A stretch of DNA of 64,000 bases, taken from positions 3,162,501 through 3,226,500 of the forward strand of contig CAMRHE010000169.1 in NCBI GenBank assembly GCA_947044405.1. The letters run 5' to 3'. The notes below the pieces were generated by a model that was not told the origin of the DNA, did not search any database, and saw only the letters and a list, made by a program, of their open reading frames with translations. Within the stretch, counting starts at the first letter, position 1. Each line of letters opens with the position of its first letter. The position numbers were made by a program, and so were the translations under genes. This DNA comes from Leptodactylus fallax. Its lineage: Eukaryota; Chordata; Amphibia; Anura; Leptodactylidae. Positions 49,065 to 61,095 of this stretch are shown here, piece by piece.

Positions 49065-49992
49065 TCAAACATAGTGTGACATGAAGCTGGCATGAATATT
49101 AAGTCCAAATTGCAGAGTTTGAAATTTTTGCATAAATTTGTACTCCATTTCTTTCCTTTTCTCCTGTGTCTTAAAATGTCCCATTAAAACCACAACCCGC
49201 AAATCTTCAATAGAGTGGTTTTCTCCGGAGAAATGTGCGGCCACTGGGAGATCTGTTCTGCTGTTATTAATGGTGGATCTGTGTGAGTTCATTCGTTGAC
49301 TGAGTCTCTGCCCTGTTTCCCCCACATAGAGGCCTGTGGTGGGACATTGCACACACATTATGAGGTACACCACATTGGAAGACCTGCAGGAAAATGTCCC
49401 CCTAATTCTGTGCACCTGTTGTGACTGTGGGATAGGTACACTGTCAGCGATGTGGATGTGCTTGCAGGTCATGCACCTTTTATGTAGGCAAGGTGAGGTG
49501 CCATTTTCAGTTGGGGCCTTCAGGGCACTCCGGACGATAATGCGCCTCAGGTTTGGTGGTTGTCGAAAGGAGAGGAGAGGGGGGACTGGAAATATGTCCT
49601 TGAGTCTGTTGTCCCTATGTAGCACAGGTTGGAGCTCCTTGGCAATCCTTCGTAGGATCTCCAGCTGTGGGTTGTAGGTGACAACTAGGGGCACTCGGGC
49701 ATCTTTCTGGGTCTCTCTATATGTGAGCAGACTGTCTCTGTTAATGGCTGCTGCTTTGTTTAATTGGTTGTCTGTCACTTTTGGTTTGTATCCCAATCTG
49801 AGAAATTTCATCCTCAGATCCAGGAGGTGCTTGTCCAGGTCTGTTTTGTCGGAGCAAATACGATTGTATCGTATAGCCTGGCTGTAGATTATAGATTGTC
49901 TTGTGTGCTTGGGGTGGAAGCTGTCGTTTCTCAGGTAGGCCGTTCTGTCTGTGGGTTTGTGGTATATTGATGTGAGTAGCCGGTGACTTCCT
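49065..49992 (-). pseudogene. Penelope-like ORF, C-terminal part with GIY-YIG endonuclease
   Basis: About 309 codons are open without a stop. The first segment (TSIYHKPTDRTAYLRNDSFHPKHT) is the thumb-side end of the Penelope reverse transcriptase. From the Met at 49811: a CCHH-type finger (PCLHKRCMTCKH, about 107-118), then the GIY-YIG domain (VVYLIMCVQC, LYVGETGQRLSQRMNSHRST, about 148-180), with the conserved Arg and a later Glu region (EKRKEMEYKF). It would nick the target for reverse transcription. The 5' truncation makes it non-autonomous, although the endonuclease itself looks intact. Confidence 0.88.
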
Positions 49993-50054
49993 TACTCAGA
50001 GAACAGGTCATATACAATATAAAGTCTTGCAAATCCCTCTTCTGCTAACTGCTC

Positions 50055-50376
50055 TTAAAGGGGTTGTGCAGGAATTGGAGAAATCACTAAAATCACCCGT
50101 CGCTTTCCATTAGGGAGCCGTACAGGAAGTCCTGTGCCGTATGTGACCCCTGAGGCCAATCATTGGCCTCAGCAGTGGCTGGAATGGACCTGGTGACATT
50201 ATTTACATACTGCCTCAGTGGTCACGTGCGGCGCAGGACTTCTAGCAGAGAAGACGCATCACGTGCCCAAATGGACAACGAAAGTAGACACCGGAGTGCT
50301 GGTTACAGGTGAGATTTTTTTTTTTTAATCTACACTTTTCTCTGTGCATTGTCCAATTTGTGGAAAATCCCTTTAA
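50055..50376. mobile_element. MITE with TTAAAGGGGTTGT-type ends
   Basis: It begins TTAAAGGGGTTGTGCAGGAA and ends TTTGTGGAAAATCCCTTTAA, imperfect inverted repeats common to anuran MITEs. The GC-rich centre contains a small palindrome (TGAGGCCAATCATTGGCCTC). It is non-coding. Confidence 0.65.
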
Positions 50377-50501
50377 GTAAAACCGTGGTTAATGAAACTA
50401 CAGATAACCAGGGATTTACTGTATGTCACCATATGACTAACATACATCCACAAATGTGGGGCTGAAAAACAACTGTGCATGTATAGTACATGCATACAAT
50501 A

Positions 50502-51293
50502 TACTCCACTGAGCAAAAGATTCAGAACGCCTCCATTTTCTGGTTATTTTGACATTAACACAATTCTACTGTACCAAATAAATGAAATGGTTCAAAGTTT
50601 CAAAAATAAGTTAAAAATATAAAAATCATGTGCATTTTTAACCTTAAATGCAACAATGGTTTGAATTTTTGTTTTTACCCAAGGTGAGCATATGGAAAAG
50701 AGAAAGATGCTCTCATAGGTTAAAATTATTTACAGAAGTAGCTGGCCACTCATTGGTCTTTTAGATTGTGGGTGTGTGCAGAAAAAGAGGTATTTGCGCC
50801 AGAGCCATCTTGGAAGATTTCTTTCATTCCTTTATCTGTTTTTACCCAACAGGCTTTTTCAGAGAATACAGTATGGAAGCTGCTCTACAGTACAGAAAAG
50901 AACTTATGGTTTGAAATTGAATGAAAGCTATTTCTATAGGTGTTTCAACTTGAGATTACTTTCATTCCCTCTGATTCTATAGAACCAGCGTTGGAACAGA
51001 CTGTACCCTCTAGGTCAGGATTTGGACAGTTTTGCTCTTTAGGACATTGCTATCATAATGGCAAGAAAAAACAATTAACAAAAGAAAAAAAGACTGACAA
51101 TTATAACTTCTGAAAGTGTAGGTCTATTCTACAGAGAAATTTCCAAGAAAGCCAAGGTGTTAGTCAGTACAGTTTCCTATGCCATCAAAAGGCACTTGGA
51201 AACTGGAGGAAACGCTGACAGGAAGAGGTCTGGCGCAGACCAAAGGACACTGCAAAATCAGATGACAAGTTTTTGAGTCAACAGTTTGCGTGT
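50502..51293 (+). pseudogene. Old Tc1-like relic, N-terminal transposase remnant
   Basis: A possible end TACTCCACTGAGCAAAAG lies at 50502. Further on, ATGGCAAGAAAAAACAATTAAC is followed in shifting frames by REISKKAKVLVSTVSYAIKR and HLETGGNADRKRSG, the helix-turn-helix and hook of a Tc1-like transposase. It stops before the catalytic domain and no second end was found. Confidence 0.6.
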
Positions 51294-52009
51294 TCAGCAA
51301 CTCACAGCACAAAATCTTTAAACAAGTCGTTACATCATTTAATATTCTGGCCCAGTTGGAATTTTTTTCTCTAACCCTCAATGTTCCCAAGCAATTAATA
51401 ATGCAGTTATTTTTGGTGCCTGATATGCTATTTAGATTCTGTACTGTCAAGAGGGCGGTGTCAGACAGGAGCAGGCAAGGGGTATGATTCTGAGCTCTAA
51501 CACTGGCTGCCTCTGATTGGAGCTCTGAATTACGCCCCCTGCCTGACACTGCCATTCTGACATTACAGAGCTTAAAGAGGACCTTTCACATCCTCATGCA
51601 CATGTGGTTTTATATACCGCTAGAAAGCTGACAGTGCGCTGAATTCAGTGCACTGTCGGCTTTCCTGTTATGTGCCCTGGGGCTGGACATATCGGTGCTG
51701 TTAATTTCGGCAACGATCTCTGCCCACTGTCAGAAGGGCGTTCCTGACAGTCTAGCTGGGCTGTAAGGAACACCCCCTGAGAGTACTCGTTCATAACACT
51801 GTACTGTCAGAGGGGGCATTCCTTACCGCTGAGCTGTGAGGAACGCCCCCCCTAGTACAGGGCTATGGACAAGTACTCTCAGGGCTAGAGCGTGCCCAGA
51901 AGGTGACAGTGTGACAGTGGAGGCTGGCCAGGACAGTTGCGTGGGCAGGTGAGTAAATTATCGGCCATTAGCTATTACAATAATACAATAAATACCAGCC
52001 TAACATACA

Positions 52010-52450
52010 CTGTGTAGAGGGGGCATAAAAAGGGTGATCATATACTGTGTGTGTGTGTGTGGGGGGGGGATAAAAAAAGGCGGTCATAAACTTTGTGGGT
52101 GGTGAAAAAAAGGGGATCATATACTGTGTGGGGACTATAAAAATGGCTCACATACTGTGTGGGGGGGCAAAAAAGGTGGTCATATACTGGGGTTAGCATA
52201 ATAAAGCGGTCATATGTTGTGGGGGGCCATAAAAAGCGGGGTTATATACTGTGGGGGGGGGAAAGGGGGGCATATATGCTTTGTGTTGGTCCAGAAAAAG
52301 GGGGACATATCCCATGTGGTGGGCCAGAAAAGGGGGGTCATATACTGTATGCTGGGCCAGAAAAAGGGGGTTATATACCATTTGGAGGGCCAGAAAAGGG
52401 GGGTTATATACCATGTGGGTGGCAAGAAAAAGGGGGTCATTTCCTTTTAT
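52010..52450 (+). repeat. Minisatellite, about 30-35-bp units (GGTCATATACTGTGTGGGGG)
   Basis: Tandem units read GGNCATATACTGTGTGGGGG followed by CCAGAAAAAGG or CATAAAAAGG. No inverted repeats were found around it. It resembles the hAT-borne minisatellites in size and G-runs but has a different consensus. Open frames across it are repeat artefacts. Confidence 0.85.
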
Positions 52451-53060
52451 GTGTTTTAATTTAACTGTCTGCCTTCCAAAAGACATGTCTTTTACTATTT
52501 TTCTATTTATGCCATATGAAGGCATGTAGAAATGACATATTTATTCTGTTGATCCGTACAATTAAAAAAATACCAAATTCACATAGTTTTTATTATAATT
52601 TAATAATTTTGAAAAAAATATAAAACTTCGAGGAAAAAAAAACAAATTTTCCTTTCATTGACATATTCTGACACCTGTGCTTTTTCAATATGGAGCCTTT
52701 AAGACTTTTTTTTTACAGGGTAAGCTGTAGTTTATATTAAAACTATTTTGGGTAATGGGTAATTTGTGCATTTTTATTTCCTTTTTTTATGTCACAGTAT
52801 TCATACTATAGAAGTGCAGTGTATGGTAAAATTATCAAGTTTTTATTGAATACTGCCTGAAGATGGGAACATTTAGAACAATTTGATTGCCGGGGGGTCT
52901 CCTACCTCAAAATGACCTCTCCGATACCATAGTTGCCTTTGACAGTTGACTACTGGTGGATGTTTGCTGTGTAAACTGGTCTGGTTGCCACTCAGCTTCT
53001 CTGAGCTGGCTCAGTGTTTCAAGACCTGACTTTCACTGTGTATGTAGGAAAGGGGGTTAA

Positions 53061-53422
53061 GTCTAAGGTCCCACGTGGCGTCCCACAGCAAAAAAGCACT
53101 GTGGGAAAAATCATGGCAGCGACATATCACGGTTCTTCCCACAGCGCTTTGCACAGAAAGTTTGCAGAGCTCTCCTCTGTGGACTTTCTGCTTCAATTAT
53201 ATCTATACGGAACCAACGGCGTTTCCGTAGGTATAATTGACATGCTGCGATTTCCAAAATCACAATGGTTTTGGAAATCGCAACGTGTCCCTGCGCGTAT
53301 TTTATCGCAAAGTGGAGATGGGATTCGCTACAATCCCATCCACTTTGCTGTGATTGTAAAACACTGCATTTTTTTTCCGCCATGGGCAAACCACGACGTT
53401 TATGCCACGTGGGGCCCCGTCC
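53061..53422. mobile_element. MITE, longest copy of the GGCTAAGGCCCC family
   Basis: The left flank is TTAA, the right flank TAAA. The ends GTCTAAGGTCCCACGTGG and CACGTGGGGCCCCGTCC are inverted. Internal CTCTGTGGACTTTCTGC and TTTCCGTAGGTATAA match 18533-18824. It has no gene. Confidence 0.72.
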
Positions 53423-53524
53423 TAAAGGGGTTTTCCAAGTTTTTACAAATACAGCCCTTAATCTGAATAAACTTTCGCACAAAAAAAGCATTTTAATGTT
53501 TCTAACACAATCTACTGCACTTTT

Positions 53525-54540
53525 AACCCCTTCCCACTGCAGGCATTTTTTTTGATTTTGACTTCTTGCCTTCCAAACCCCATAACATTTTTATTTTTCC
53601 ATACACAGAACCACATTAGGGCATAATGTTTGATGGACAAATTGTACTTTGTAACGGTACCATTTAATATTCCGTACAATGTACTGTAAATCTGGAAAAA
53701 AATTCTGAATGGGGTGGAATTGGAGAAAAACTACATTTGCGTGACTTTCTTACTGGCTTTGTTTTTACAGCATTCACTGTGCATTCAAAATGACAGGTCA
53801 CCTGGGTCAGTACGATTTCAGGGATACCAAATTTATATTGTTTTATTTACGTTTTAAACCCTTAAAAAATCTAAAAATTTGCAAAAAATAATTTTTTGGA
53901 GTCACCGTATTCTGACATCTGTAATTTTTTTATATTTCTGTGTAAGCGGATGCATAAAGCGTCTTTTTTTTGGCAGATGTACTGTTTAGTTATACCGTTT
54001 TGGGGAATGTCTGTTGCTTTGATCATTTTTTTATCCATAAAAATTTGACTTTTCGGCTCTTTTTTGATTTTTTTTTTCTCCCCTACATTGTTCACAGTAT
54101 GGAAAAATGTGTATGTGTTTCACTTTATTTAAGTACTTTTATATGTGTTCTAGGGAAAGAGGGAGTGATTTGAATTTTTTTTTTTTCTTAAACTGTCATT
54201 TTTAGATCCCCGAGGAGTCTTCAACCCCAGGGATCTGATCAATAATGCAATGCATTGCAAAATACCAGCACTTCTATTACATAATGCATAGAGCAGCCTG
54301 TAATAGAAGTCAATGGGAGACAAACCTGGGAACATTCAGAAGGCTCCTGACTGTCATGTGAATTGTTCACCGCCCCTGGATCTTGTTCTGGTGGCTGGCA
54401 ATATACCCCAAAATTGTGGCATCCATGCATCACCAGGAAAACGGTGCCTCAGTCAGCTTTGACAAAGGCACCAGGGGCTTAATGTCAGCGATCAGTGTTC
54501 AGTGTAAGCTTTTGATACAAAAACCTGGTACTGAAACTGT
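53525..54540 (+). repeat. Second copy of the TTAACCCTT unclassified repeat
   Basis: It starts TTTAACCCCTTCCCACTGCA and has the same order of blocks as 15476-18240 (CCATAACATTTTTATTTTTCC, GACAAATTGTACTTTGTAAC, then a GATCTGATCAATAATGCAAT region). It is interspersed and non-coding. Confidence 0.55.
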
Positions 54541-55619
54541 AGTTGTAGGACTAGGTATCATTGTATGCACATGGCTAAAGAAATGATTAACAGAAAATAA
54601 AGAGTTGTAAATAATACATACTCAAAATGAATTAAAGTTAGCACTGGAGTAATACAAGGTCCATTTTTTTTAAATTACTTTCTCGATGAGATTGAAAGTG
54701 CCAGTCATTGCTAATAATACATAACTTTATAGAATACTTAAAACCAGGGCCGGTTTTAGACAAAGTGGGGCCCTGGGCAAAAATTAAAAGCGGGGCCCCA
54801 AATGCTGATATGCAAACACCATCGTCTTCCAGTGACAACCCCTATAATAACGCCTCCTTTCTGCCAACAAAAAAGTAATAACAAGCCCCATTTACCACAC
54901 ACAATTCAAATGAGCACCTTTGCACCACCTAATAGATTTTTGCACCCAGTCATCAGTTATTATAGCGCCTCCTTATAAATAATAGTCCCTGCTTATAAAT
55001 AATCTTACACCTTTATTAATAATAGCTTCCTTATAAATGATAAATAGTGCCCTGTATCAGTAATATTCCCCCTTATCAGTAACAGTCAACCCGTAAAAAT
55101 AATACTGCTCCCTTAAAAATAATAGCCCCCTCATAAATAATAGTTACCCTTATAAATAATAGTCCCCATTATCACTAATAGCCCCCTTTATTAATAAGCC
55201 CACTTAACAATTATACCCCCCTTATAAATAGTTCCCCTCTTATAAAAAAATAGCCCCCTCATACTTAAGTTTCCCAATTATATATAGTAACCCACCCTTA
55301 TATATAATATTTCTCCGTTATACAGTGTCGGACTGAAGGACCTTAGGCCCACCAGAGGAACTTGTTCTGGGGCCCCACCCAACAGCTTCCTGCTAATAGC
55401 CTACACCACGGCTCCTTCACTTAAGTCTTACATATGTGCTGACTATCTGGTGTTACTGAGTATGTTTCCAGTATAGTCAGCCCCTATAGTACTGTGCAGG
55501 CCCCAATAACTCCATGGCCAGTTCATGCACAGTACTGTATGGGGAATGACATGGCCATGGAACACTACACGTATGTGCAAGATTATAGTGAGGGAGCTGT
55601 GATGCAGACATAGCACACA

Positions 55620-57290
55620 GGGCTGCCAGCAGGAATTGTGACCCCCCCCCCCCACAGTATAATGCTCTACATGGTATATAATGCTCCACAGTATAAAATG
55701 CTCTCCTGAGCCCTCCAGTTTCCCCACATGGTATATAATGCTCCACAGTGACCCCACACAGTATAAAATGCTCCTCTGAGCCCCCCATTGTGGTCCCACA
55801 TGGTTTGTAAGGCTCCACACAGTATAATACTCCACAGTGGCCCACACAGTATACTACCCTTTAGTGGCCCCAGACAGTACAATATGCTCCCCAGCAGCCC
55901 CACACAATATAATATGCTCCATACAGTATAATATGCACCCCACAATGCCCCCCCAGTATAATGCTCCACAGTGGCCTAACACAGTATAACATGCTCCATA
56001 ATAACCTCCACACAGTATAATATACTCCCCAGAGGGGTTCCCCCAGTATAATGCTCCACAGTGGTCCCCCACAGTATAATATGCTACCCACAGTCCCCCC
56101 TAGTATACTGCTCTACAATGGCCCCACAGAGTATAATATGCTCCCGAAAAGCCCCACACAATATAATACACTCTACAGTGGCCCCACATAGTATAACAGG
56201 CTCCCCACACTGTCCATTCCCCCAGTATAAAGCTCCACAGTGGCCCATAGTATAATATGCTCCCCAGAGGGCCCCCGCTAGTATAATGCTCCACAGTGCC
56301 CCCTCCAGTATTTTGCTCCACAGTGGCCCCACGCAATATATTATGCTCCCCAGAGCGTCCCCCCAGTATAATGTTCCACAGTAGGCCCCACACAGTATAA
56401 TATGCTCCCCAGAGGGCCCCCTAGTATAATGCTCATTAGTCCCCCCCAAATAATGCCCGACAGTGGCGCCACGCAATATAATATGCTCTGCTGATGCCCC
56501 CCCCAGAATAATGCTCCACAGTGACCCCACTCAGTATAACATGCTCCAGAATGGCCTCCACACAGTATAATATACTGCCCAGAGAGGTTTCCCCAGTATA
56601 ATACTCACAGTGGCCCAAAACACTATAATATGCTCTCCAGAGCCCCCCCCTCAGTATAATGCTCCACAGTGGCCCAAAACAGTATAACATGATCTGCAGA
56701 GCCCCCCCCCCCAGTATAATGCTCCACGGTGGCCCCGCACAGTATAATATACTGGGGGGCCCCTCTGGAGAGCATATTATACTGTGTGGGGCCACAGTGG
56801 AGCATTATACTGGGGGGGGCTCTGGAGAGCATATTATACTGTGTGGGGCCACTGTGGAGCATTATACTGGGGAGGGGGCCCTCTGGAGAACATGTTATAT
56901 TCTGCGGGGCCTCTATGGAGTACTATAAAGTGGGGGGGGGCTCTGGAGAGCATGTTATATTCTGTGGGGCCACTTTGGAGCATTATACTGGGAGTCCCCT
57001 CTGGAGAGCATAATGCTCAAAAGTGGCCCCACAGAATATAACATTATCTCCAGAGGCCCCCCCCCCACACACATTATAATTTTCCACAGAGGCCCCACAG
57101 AATATAACATGCTATCCAGAGGGGCCCCTTCCCCAGTATAATGCTCCACAGTGGCCCCACACAGTATAATATGCTATACAGAGGGGGCCCCCCAGTATAA
57201 TATGCTATCCAGAGGGGCCCCCCAGTATAATATGCTATCCAGAGGGGGCCCCCAGTATAATGCTCCACAGGGGCCCTACAGTGCTATTAT
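55620..57290. repeat. Long minisatellite with an internal inverted block
   Basis: About 30-bp monomers (CCCCACACAGTATAATATGC, TCCCCAGAGGGCCCC and similar) run in one direction to about 56750, flip for 56751-57010 and flip back to 57290. The many open frames are repeat artefacts. Confidence 0.9.
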
Positions 57291-57292
57291 TA

Positions 57293-57332
57293 TATTATAT
57301 TCTGGGGTCTCTTCAGACCCCAGAGTATAATA
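57293..57332. repeat. Itinerant hairpin, copy in the 54745-57788 element
   Basis: TATATTCTGGGGTCT, loop, AGACCCCAGAGTATAATAAT. It is the same palindrome as at 4621-4660, at the same place relative to the minisatellite. Confidence 0.85.
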
Positions 57333-58228
57333 ATCGAAGGCCCGGGGTAAGTAAGGTAAAATAACAAACAGTTATACTCACCTTGTCTTACCTCTCCTGG
57401 GCCTCCTCGCGCTGCTCCGCTATCCCCGCCAGCGACCACTTCTCCTTCTCTGCGGCTGACATCACGCGTTGTGGACGTCACCTCTGAGGCCTGTGATTGG
57501 GCCTCAGCGATTACGTGAGGCATGCCCCACGTGACCGCTGAGGCCAGGCCTCAGCGGTGATGTCCGGAACGCTAGAAGATGACGTCGGACGCCAAGGACA
57601 GGTGAGCAAAAATGTTTGTTATTTTTACTCACCTCGGAAAGGGGCCCTGCAGTCCCTTTCTGTTATTGCTTTGGCCGGGCCTGACTCCGGGATCCAGAGT
57701 CATCAGGTTCCGGATCCCGGGGACCCCTTTGGGGACGGGGCCCTGGGCAATTGCCCATTTCCCCCCCCCCCCCCTAACGCCGGCCCTGCTTAAAACTCAG
57801 CTTGAATGTAAAATGTTACAAAAAGGCTTAAATAAGCCTTGGGCAAGAACATGGCAGATTTTAATGTTGTTAAATGTAAAATATTGTGCCTCGGCCACAG
57901 TAATCATATTACTGCATATACACTAACTATAATGAAACTGAGGATAACAGAACAAGAGAAGGACATATGTTTTCTAGTTATAAATAAGCTAAGCAGAGGT
58001 AATCAATGTCAAGCAGCAGCTGCAAAAGGAAATTATAATAGGGGTTGTTCAGTTTGCCAAAAAGACACATTAGAGGTGATCTTATTCCTATGTATAAATA
58101 TTTGTGGTCACTACAAATAAATGGCACAATTTATTTTTCCAATGACTTTACAAAGGACTAGGGGACATGTGTTATACAGTAAAGGGTTCTGTATGGTTAG
58201 AGTAGTCCAACTATGGAATACCCTACAC

Positions 58229-59302
58229 CAGTGATGGTGAACCTTTTAGAGACCGAGTTCCCAAACTGCAACCCGAAACCCATTAATTTATCGCAACGTG
58301 CCAACATGGCAATTTAACCTTAAATTAACCAGGATCTGTTTTATAGTGACCGTGCAATGTTATTACAGCCTGTAATAATATCACGTCTTCTATAAAACAG
58401 AAACTGTGTGATATAAATAGTGAAGGGCCCCCAGACAGTACAATTCTCTGTGAAGTGGCCCCCAGACAGTATTATATGCTCCAGAATGGCCCCCATACAG
58501 TATTATATGCTCCAGAGTGGCCCCCATACAGTATTATATGCTCCAGAGTGGCCCCCATACAGTATTATACGCTCCACAGTGGCCCCCGCACAGTATTATA
58601 TGCTCCACAGTGGCCCCCATACAGTATTATACGCTCCACAGTGGCCCCCGCACAGTATTAGATGCTCCACAGTGGGCCCCCGCACAGTATTATATGCTCC
58701 ACAGTGGGCCCCCCCACAGTATTATATGCTCTACTTTGGGTCCCCCCACAGTATTATATGCTTCACAGTGGGCCCCCACATAGTAGTATATGCTTCACAT
58801 GGGGTCCCCCCACAGTATTATATGCTTCACAGTGGGCCCCCACACAGTAGTATATGCTTCACAGTGAGGCCCCACACAGTAGTATATGCTTCACAGTGGG
58901 GCCCCACACAGTACTTTATGCTTTATAGTGGGGCCCCACACAGTACTTTATGCTTTATAGTGGGGCCACACAGTAGTATATGCTTCACAGTAGGCCCCTA
59001 TGCAGTAGTTTATATTACTTACCTAGTCCCATGAAGAGCTGCAGTCCCACGAAGAACGTCCTCCTCCTCCTTCTGCTCGCGTGCGCTGATGACTTACGTC
59101 ATCACGCCTGCGTTGGGGCAGAGGTTACACTCTGCAATAAATGCCTACACTGACAGCTCAGCTGAAAGAAGCGATCGCTCACTAATGGAGAATCCTGTAC
59201 CGGATTCCCCATTAGTGAGCGATCATAGCGACAGCGCGCGTGCCAAATGAGAGAGCTCTGCGTGCCCTCTCTGGCACGCGTGCCATAGGTTCGCCATCAC
59301 AG
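58229..59302. mobile_element. hAT-type element (CAGTGATGGTGAACC termini), perfect 8-bp target duplication
   Basis: It begins CAGTGATGGTGAACCTTTTA and ends ATAGGTTCGCCATCACAG. It is flanked by CCCTACAC at 58221-58228 and 59303-59310. Near the right end TCGCTCACTAATGGGGAATC-type palindromes occur. It carries a 31-bp minisatellite (58430-58998) and no transposase. Confidence 0.92.
58430..58998 (+). repeat. 31-bp minisatellite inside the CAGTGATGG hAT-type element
   Basis: Its unit, GTGGCCCCCATACAGTATTA plus TATGCTCCACA, occurs about 18 times, drifting to GCTTCACAGTGGGGCCCCAC variants at the right. It is the reverse-complement relative of the 43476-43980 unit. Confidence 0.93.
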
Positions 59303-60174
59303 CCCTACACCAATAGATAGTAATATCAGACAATGTCAGTATTTTAAAAAACCTCTAAATACTTATGTCATAACAAATGACATTGCGGTACAGTATAATA
59401 GATTGTATATGGACCTGTTTTCAACCCTATAACTATGAGTGATGGAAATTATTATTTTACATAAAGAAGTATTCCTGCCAGTTAATCTAAGAAAAGCTCC
59501 ATTCCGATGCTTCCATGGTTCCTGCTGGTCTTTATACTTCCTGGTCCCCATCAATACAGAAATGTACCACTTAGCTAATCAATGGCTGATTGGTTATATT
59601 TCCCTGTCAACAGAACTGGAATGGAAGGACATTGGTGAGGTGACTATTACTTCTTTTATTCATTTAAAGCATTATTATGTAACAAATTACAGGACTGAGC
59701 AACCATTTAAAACAGATACAAAATCAACATAATAATTGGAATTTAGCACTGCAAACAATCTATGTAAAAAATAAAAAATAAAAATGAAGAAAAGCTTACT
59801 TGTCGACTTACTGCCTTACAGTGAGGTGCTGAATGAACATTAATTGTCTTGTCTGTAACGTTTATTTTAGTGTGGCAAGATAGACGAGGCTAAAATTAAG
59901 TAGAAAGGATATCAGGCAGTCATTATTACATAGCTTGTTCTACCTGTATTTATACAATGTCATGACTGCAGAGAGCAATGTGAAGAATGGATGATTTATA
60001 GATGTTAGACTGAAGAAGACTATCATAGAACATAGAACATAAAGCTAATCTGAATAGCAGCTCCCAATATTCTCGGAGCATCATGCAGGGAAAACGTATA
60101 ACCAAGCCTCCCTCAGTTATAACAGCCAGGAGTGCCAGTGTAATGGTGATCAGCTGATGGCCTGGCTGGCTTAC

Positions 60175-60271
60175 TTTCAAGAAACTGCAGCTGCATCCAT
60201 TTCTCTATTTTCTGTTTACTACTAGATAGATTTTTGAGGACTGTGGAAATTTCTGAACATTTGTTAACAGA
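60175..60271 (-). CDS. Probable internal exon of an unidentified host gene, 97 bp
   Basis: On the minus strand the acceptor TTTCCCTGTCTGCAG precedes 60271 and the donor GTAAGC starts at 60174. The exon encodes 32 residues in phase 0 (SVNKCSEISTVLKNLSSSKQ...KIEKWMQLQFLE) and ends with one extra base. Its phase fits directly to the end of the upstream exon at 63784-63929. The product looks helical and is not recognised. Confidence 0.6.
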
Positions 60272-60725
60272 CTGCAGACAGGGAAATGGGAGCCATAGGT
60301 TGGCAGAAGATGGAGAAGATGTTGCCCCCCCCCTTCTCAATAACATATATTTCAAAGTTTCATAATTTAACATGTACTACTGATCTGTACAATATAAATG
60401 AAAATGATTGTATTTACCACCATAAAACATTTTATTCTAAAACATATGCCTACTCCGCCATATTTGTCTGCTTATCAGCTGTAATCCACATTGTGATGGG
60501 TGATGGTATTCTTATAAAAGCATTTGTGTACACGAATGTGTGAAGAATTACAGGTTAACTTACAGAGGATATGTTAAAGTGACATTCACTTCCCAGAATG
60601 GAATAGTCAGACTTGGAACAGTTAGTTGGGTCTATTGAGAAGGTTACCTCATATAATTCTCTTTGAAAACCCTACAGAGTAAAGAATAGATATAGATAAC
60701 AATTAGCAGTTATTTAGTTTTAATA

Positions 60726-60732
60726 ACATCAA

Positions 60733-60764
<32 letters not shown>

Positions 60765-60767
60765 ATG

Positions 60768-60790
<23 letters not shown>
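60726..60790. repeat. Compound microsatellite (GT)n (GTAT)n (AT)n
   Basis: The three repeat types follow one another. The surrounding stretch 60272-60954 has no other recognised feature. Confidence 0.92.
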
Positions 60791-60799
<9 letters not shown>

Positions 60800-60954
60800 C
60801 AAAACTCACATCAAGCGTATATATACATTATACACATAAATATACACAAAACACACACAAAATATATTTTAAATTAAAAATATTTTATTTTCATAGTATT
60901 TATTTTGTATAACTTCCTCTTTTATAACTTCCTTTGTTATTAATACAAATAATT

Positions 60955-61095
60955 TTTACCTTTTTTATCTGTACCTACTGTCACTGTAATGCCTCTACCT
61001 TGGAGCTTTTTTGTATGTGTTTTTGTATTATCTATGCTGCTGTAACACACTGAATTTCATCATGGTGGGACTATTAAAGGATTATCTTATCTTAA
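60955..61095 (+). mobile_element. 3' end of a second LINE copy, same family as 20787-24005
   Basis: It shares GCCTCTACCTTGGA, GCTGCTGTAACACACTGAAT and GGACTATTAAAGGATTAT with the first copy and ends in an (ATCTT)-like tail. It is heavily 5'-truncated and shows the LINE 3' UTR without the Tc1-like insertion. Confidence 0.8.

Larger units (their letters stand above)
48672..49993 (-). mobile_element. 5'-truncated Penelope-like retroelement
   Basis: On the minus strand it opens in coding (RLLTSIYHKPTDRTAYLRND) just after a TAA near 49993, passes through the GIY-YIG endonuclease and ends with a non-coding tail holding a hammerhead-like motif (48771-48798). Reverse transcriptase motifs upstream are missing, so the copy is truncated. 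Confidence 0.88.
54745..57788 (-). mobile_element. hAT-type non-autonomous element, 3 kb, perfect 8-bp target duplication
   Basis: It begins CAGGGCCGGTTTTAGAC and ends AACGCCGGCCCTG. It is flanked by CTTAAAAC at 54737-54744 and 57789-57796. It is the inverted counterpart of 4237-6436 (shared GGCAATTGCCCAGGGCCCC end region, hairpin, and AATAGTCCC/TTATAAATAAT blocks). No transposase was seen. A long minisatellite fills 55620-57290. Confidence 0.92.

Noticed and set aside
58420..59034. A 204-residue open frame on the plus strand
   Set aside because: It is entirely repeats of one short peptide (SIICS, QYYML, GPHTVLYAP) across the minisatellite, and neighbouring frames are open too. It is a product of 31-bp periodicity.
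59950..60174. Minus-strand open frame after the donor at 60174 as part of the same exon
   Set aside because: It starts directly after a good GTAAGC donor and is in a different frame, so it is more likely intron.
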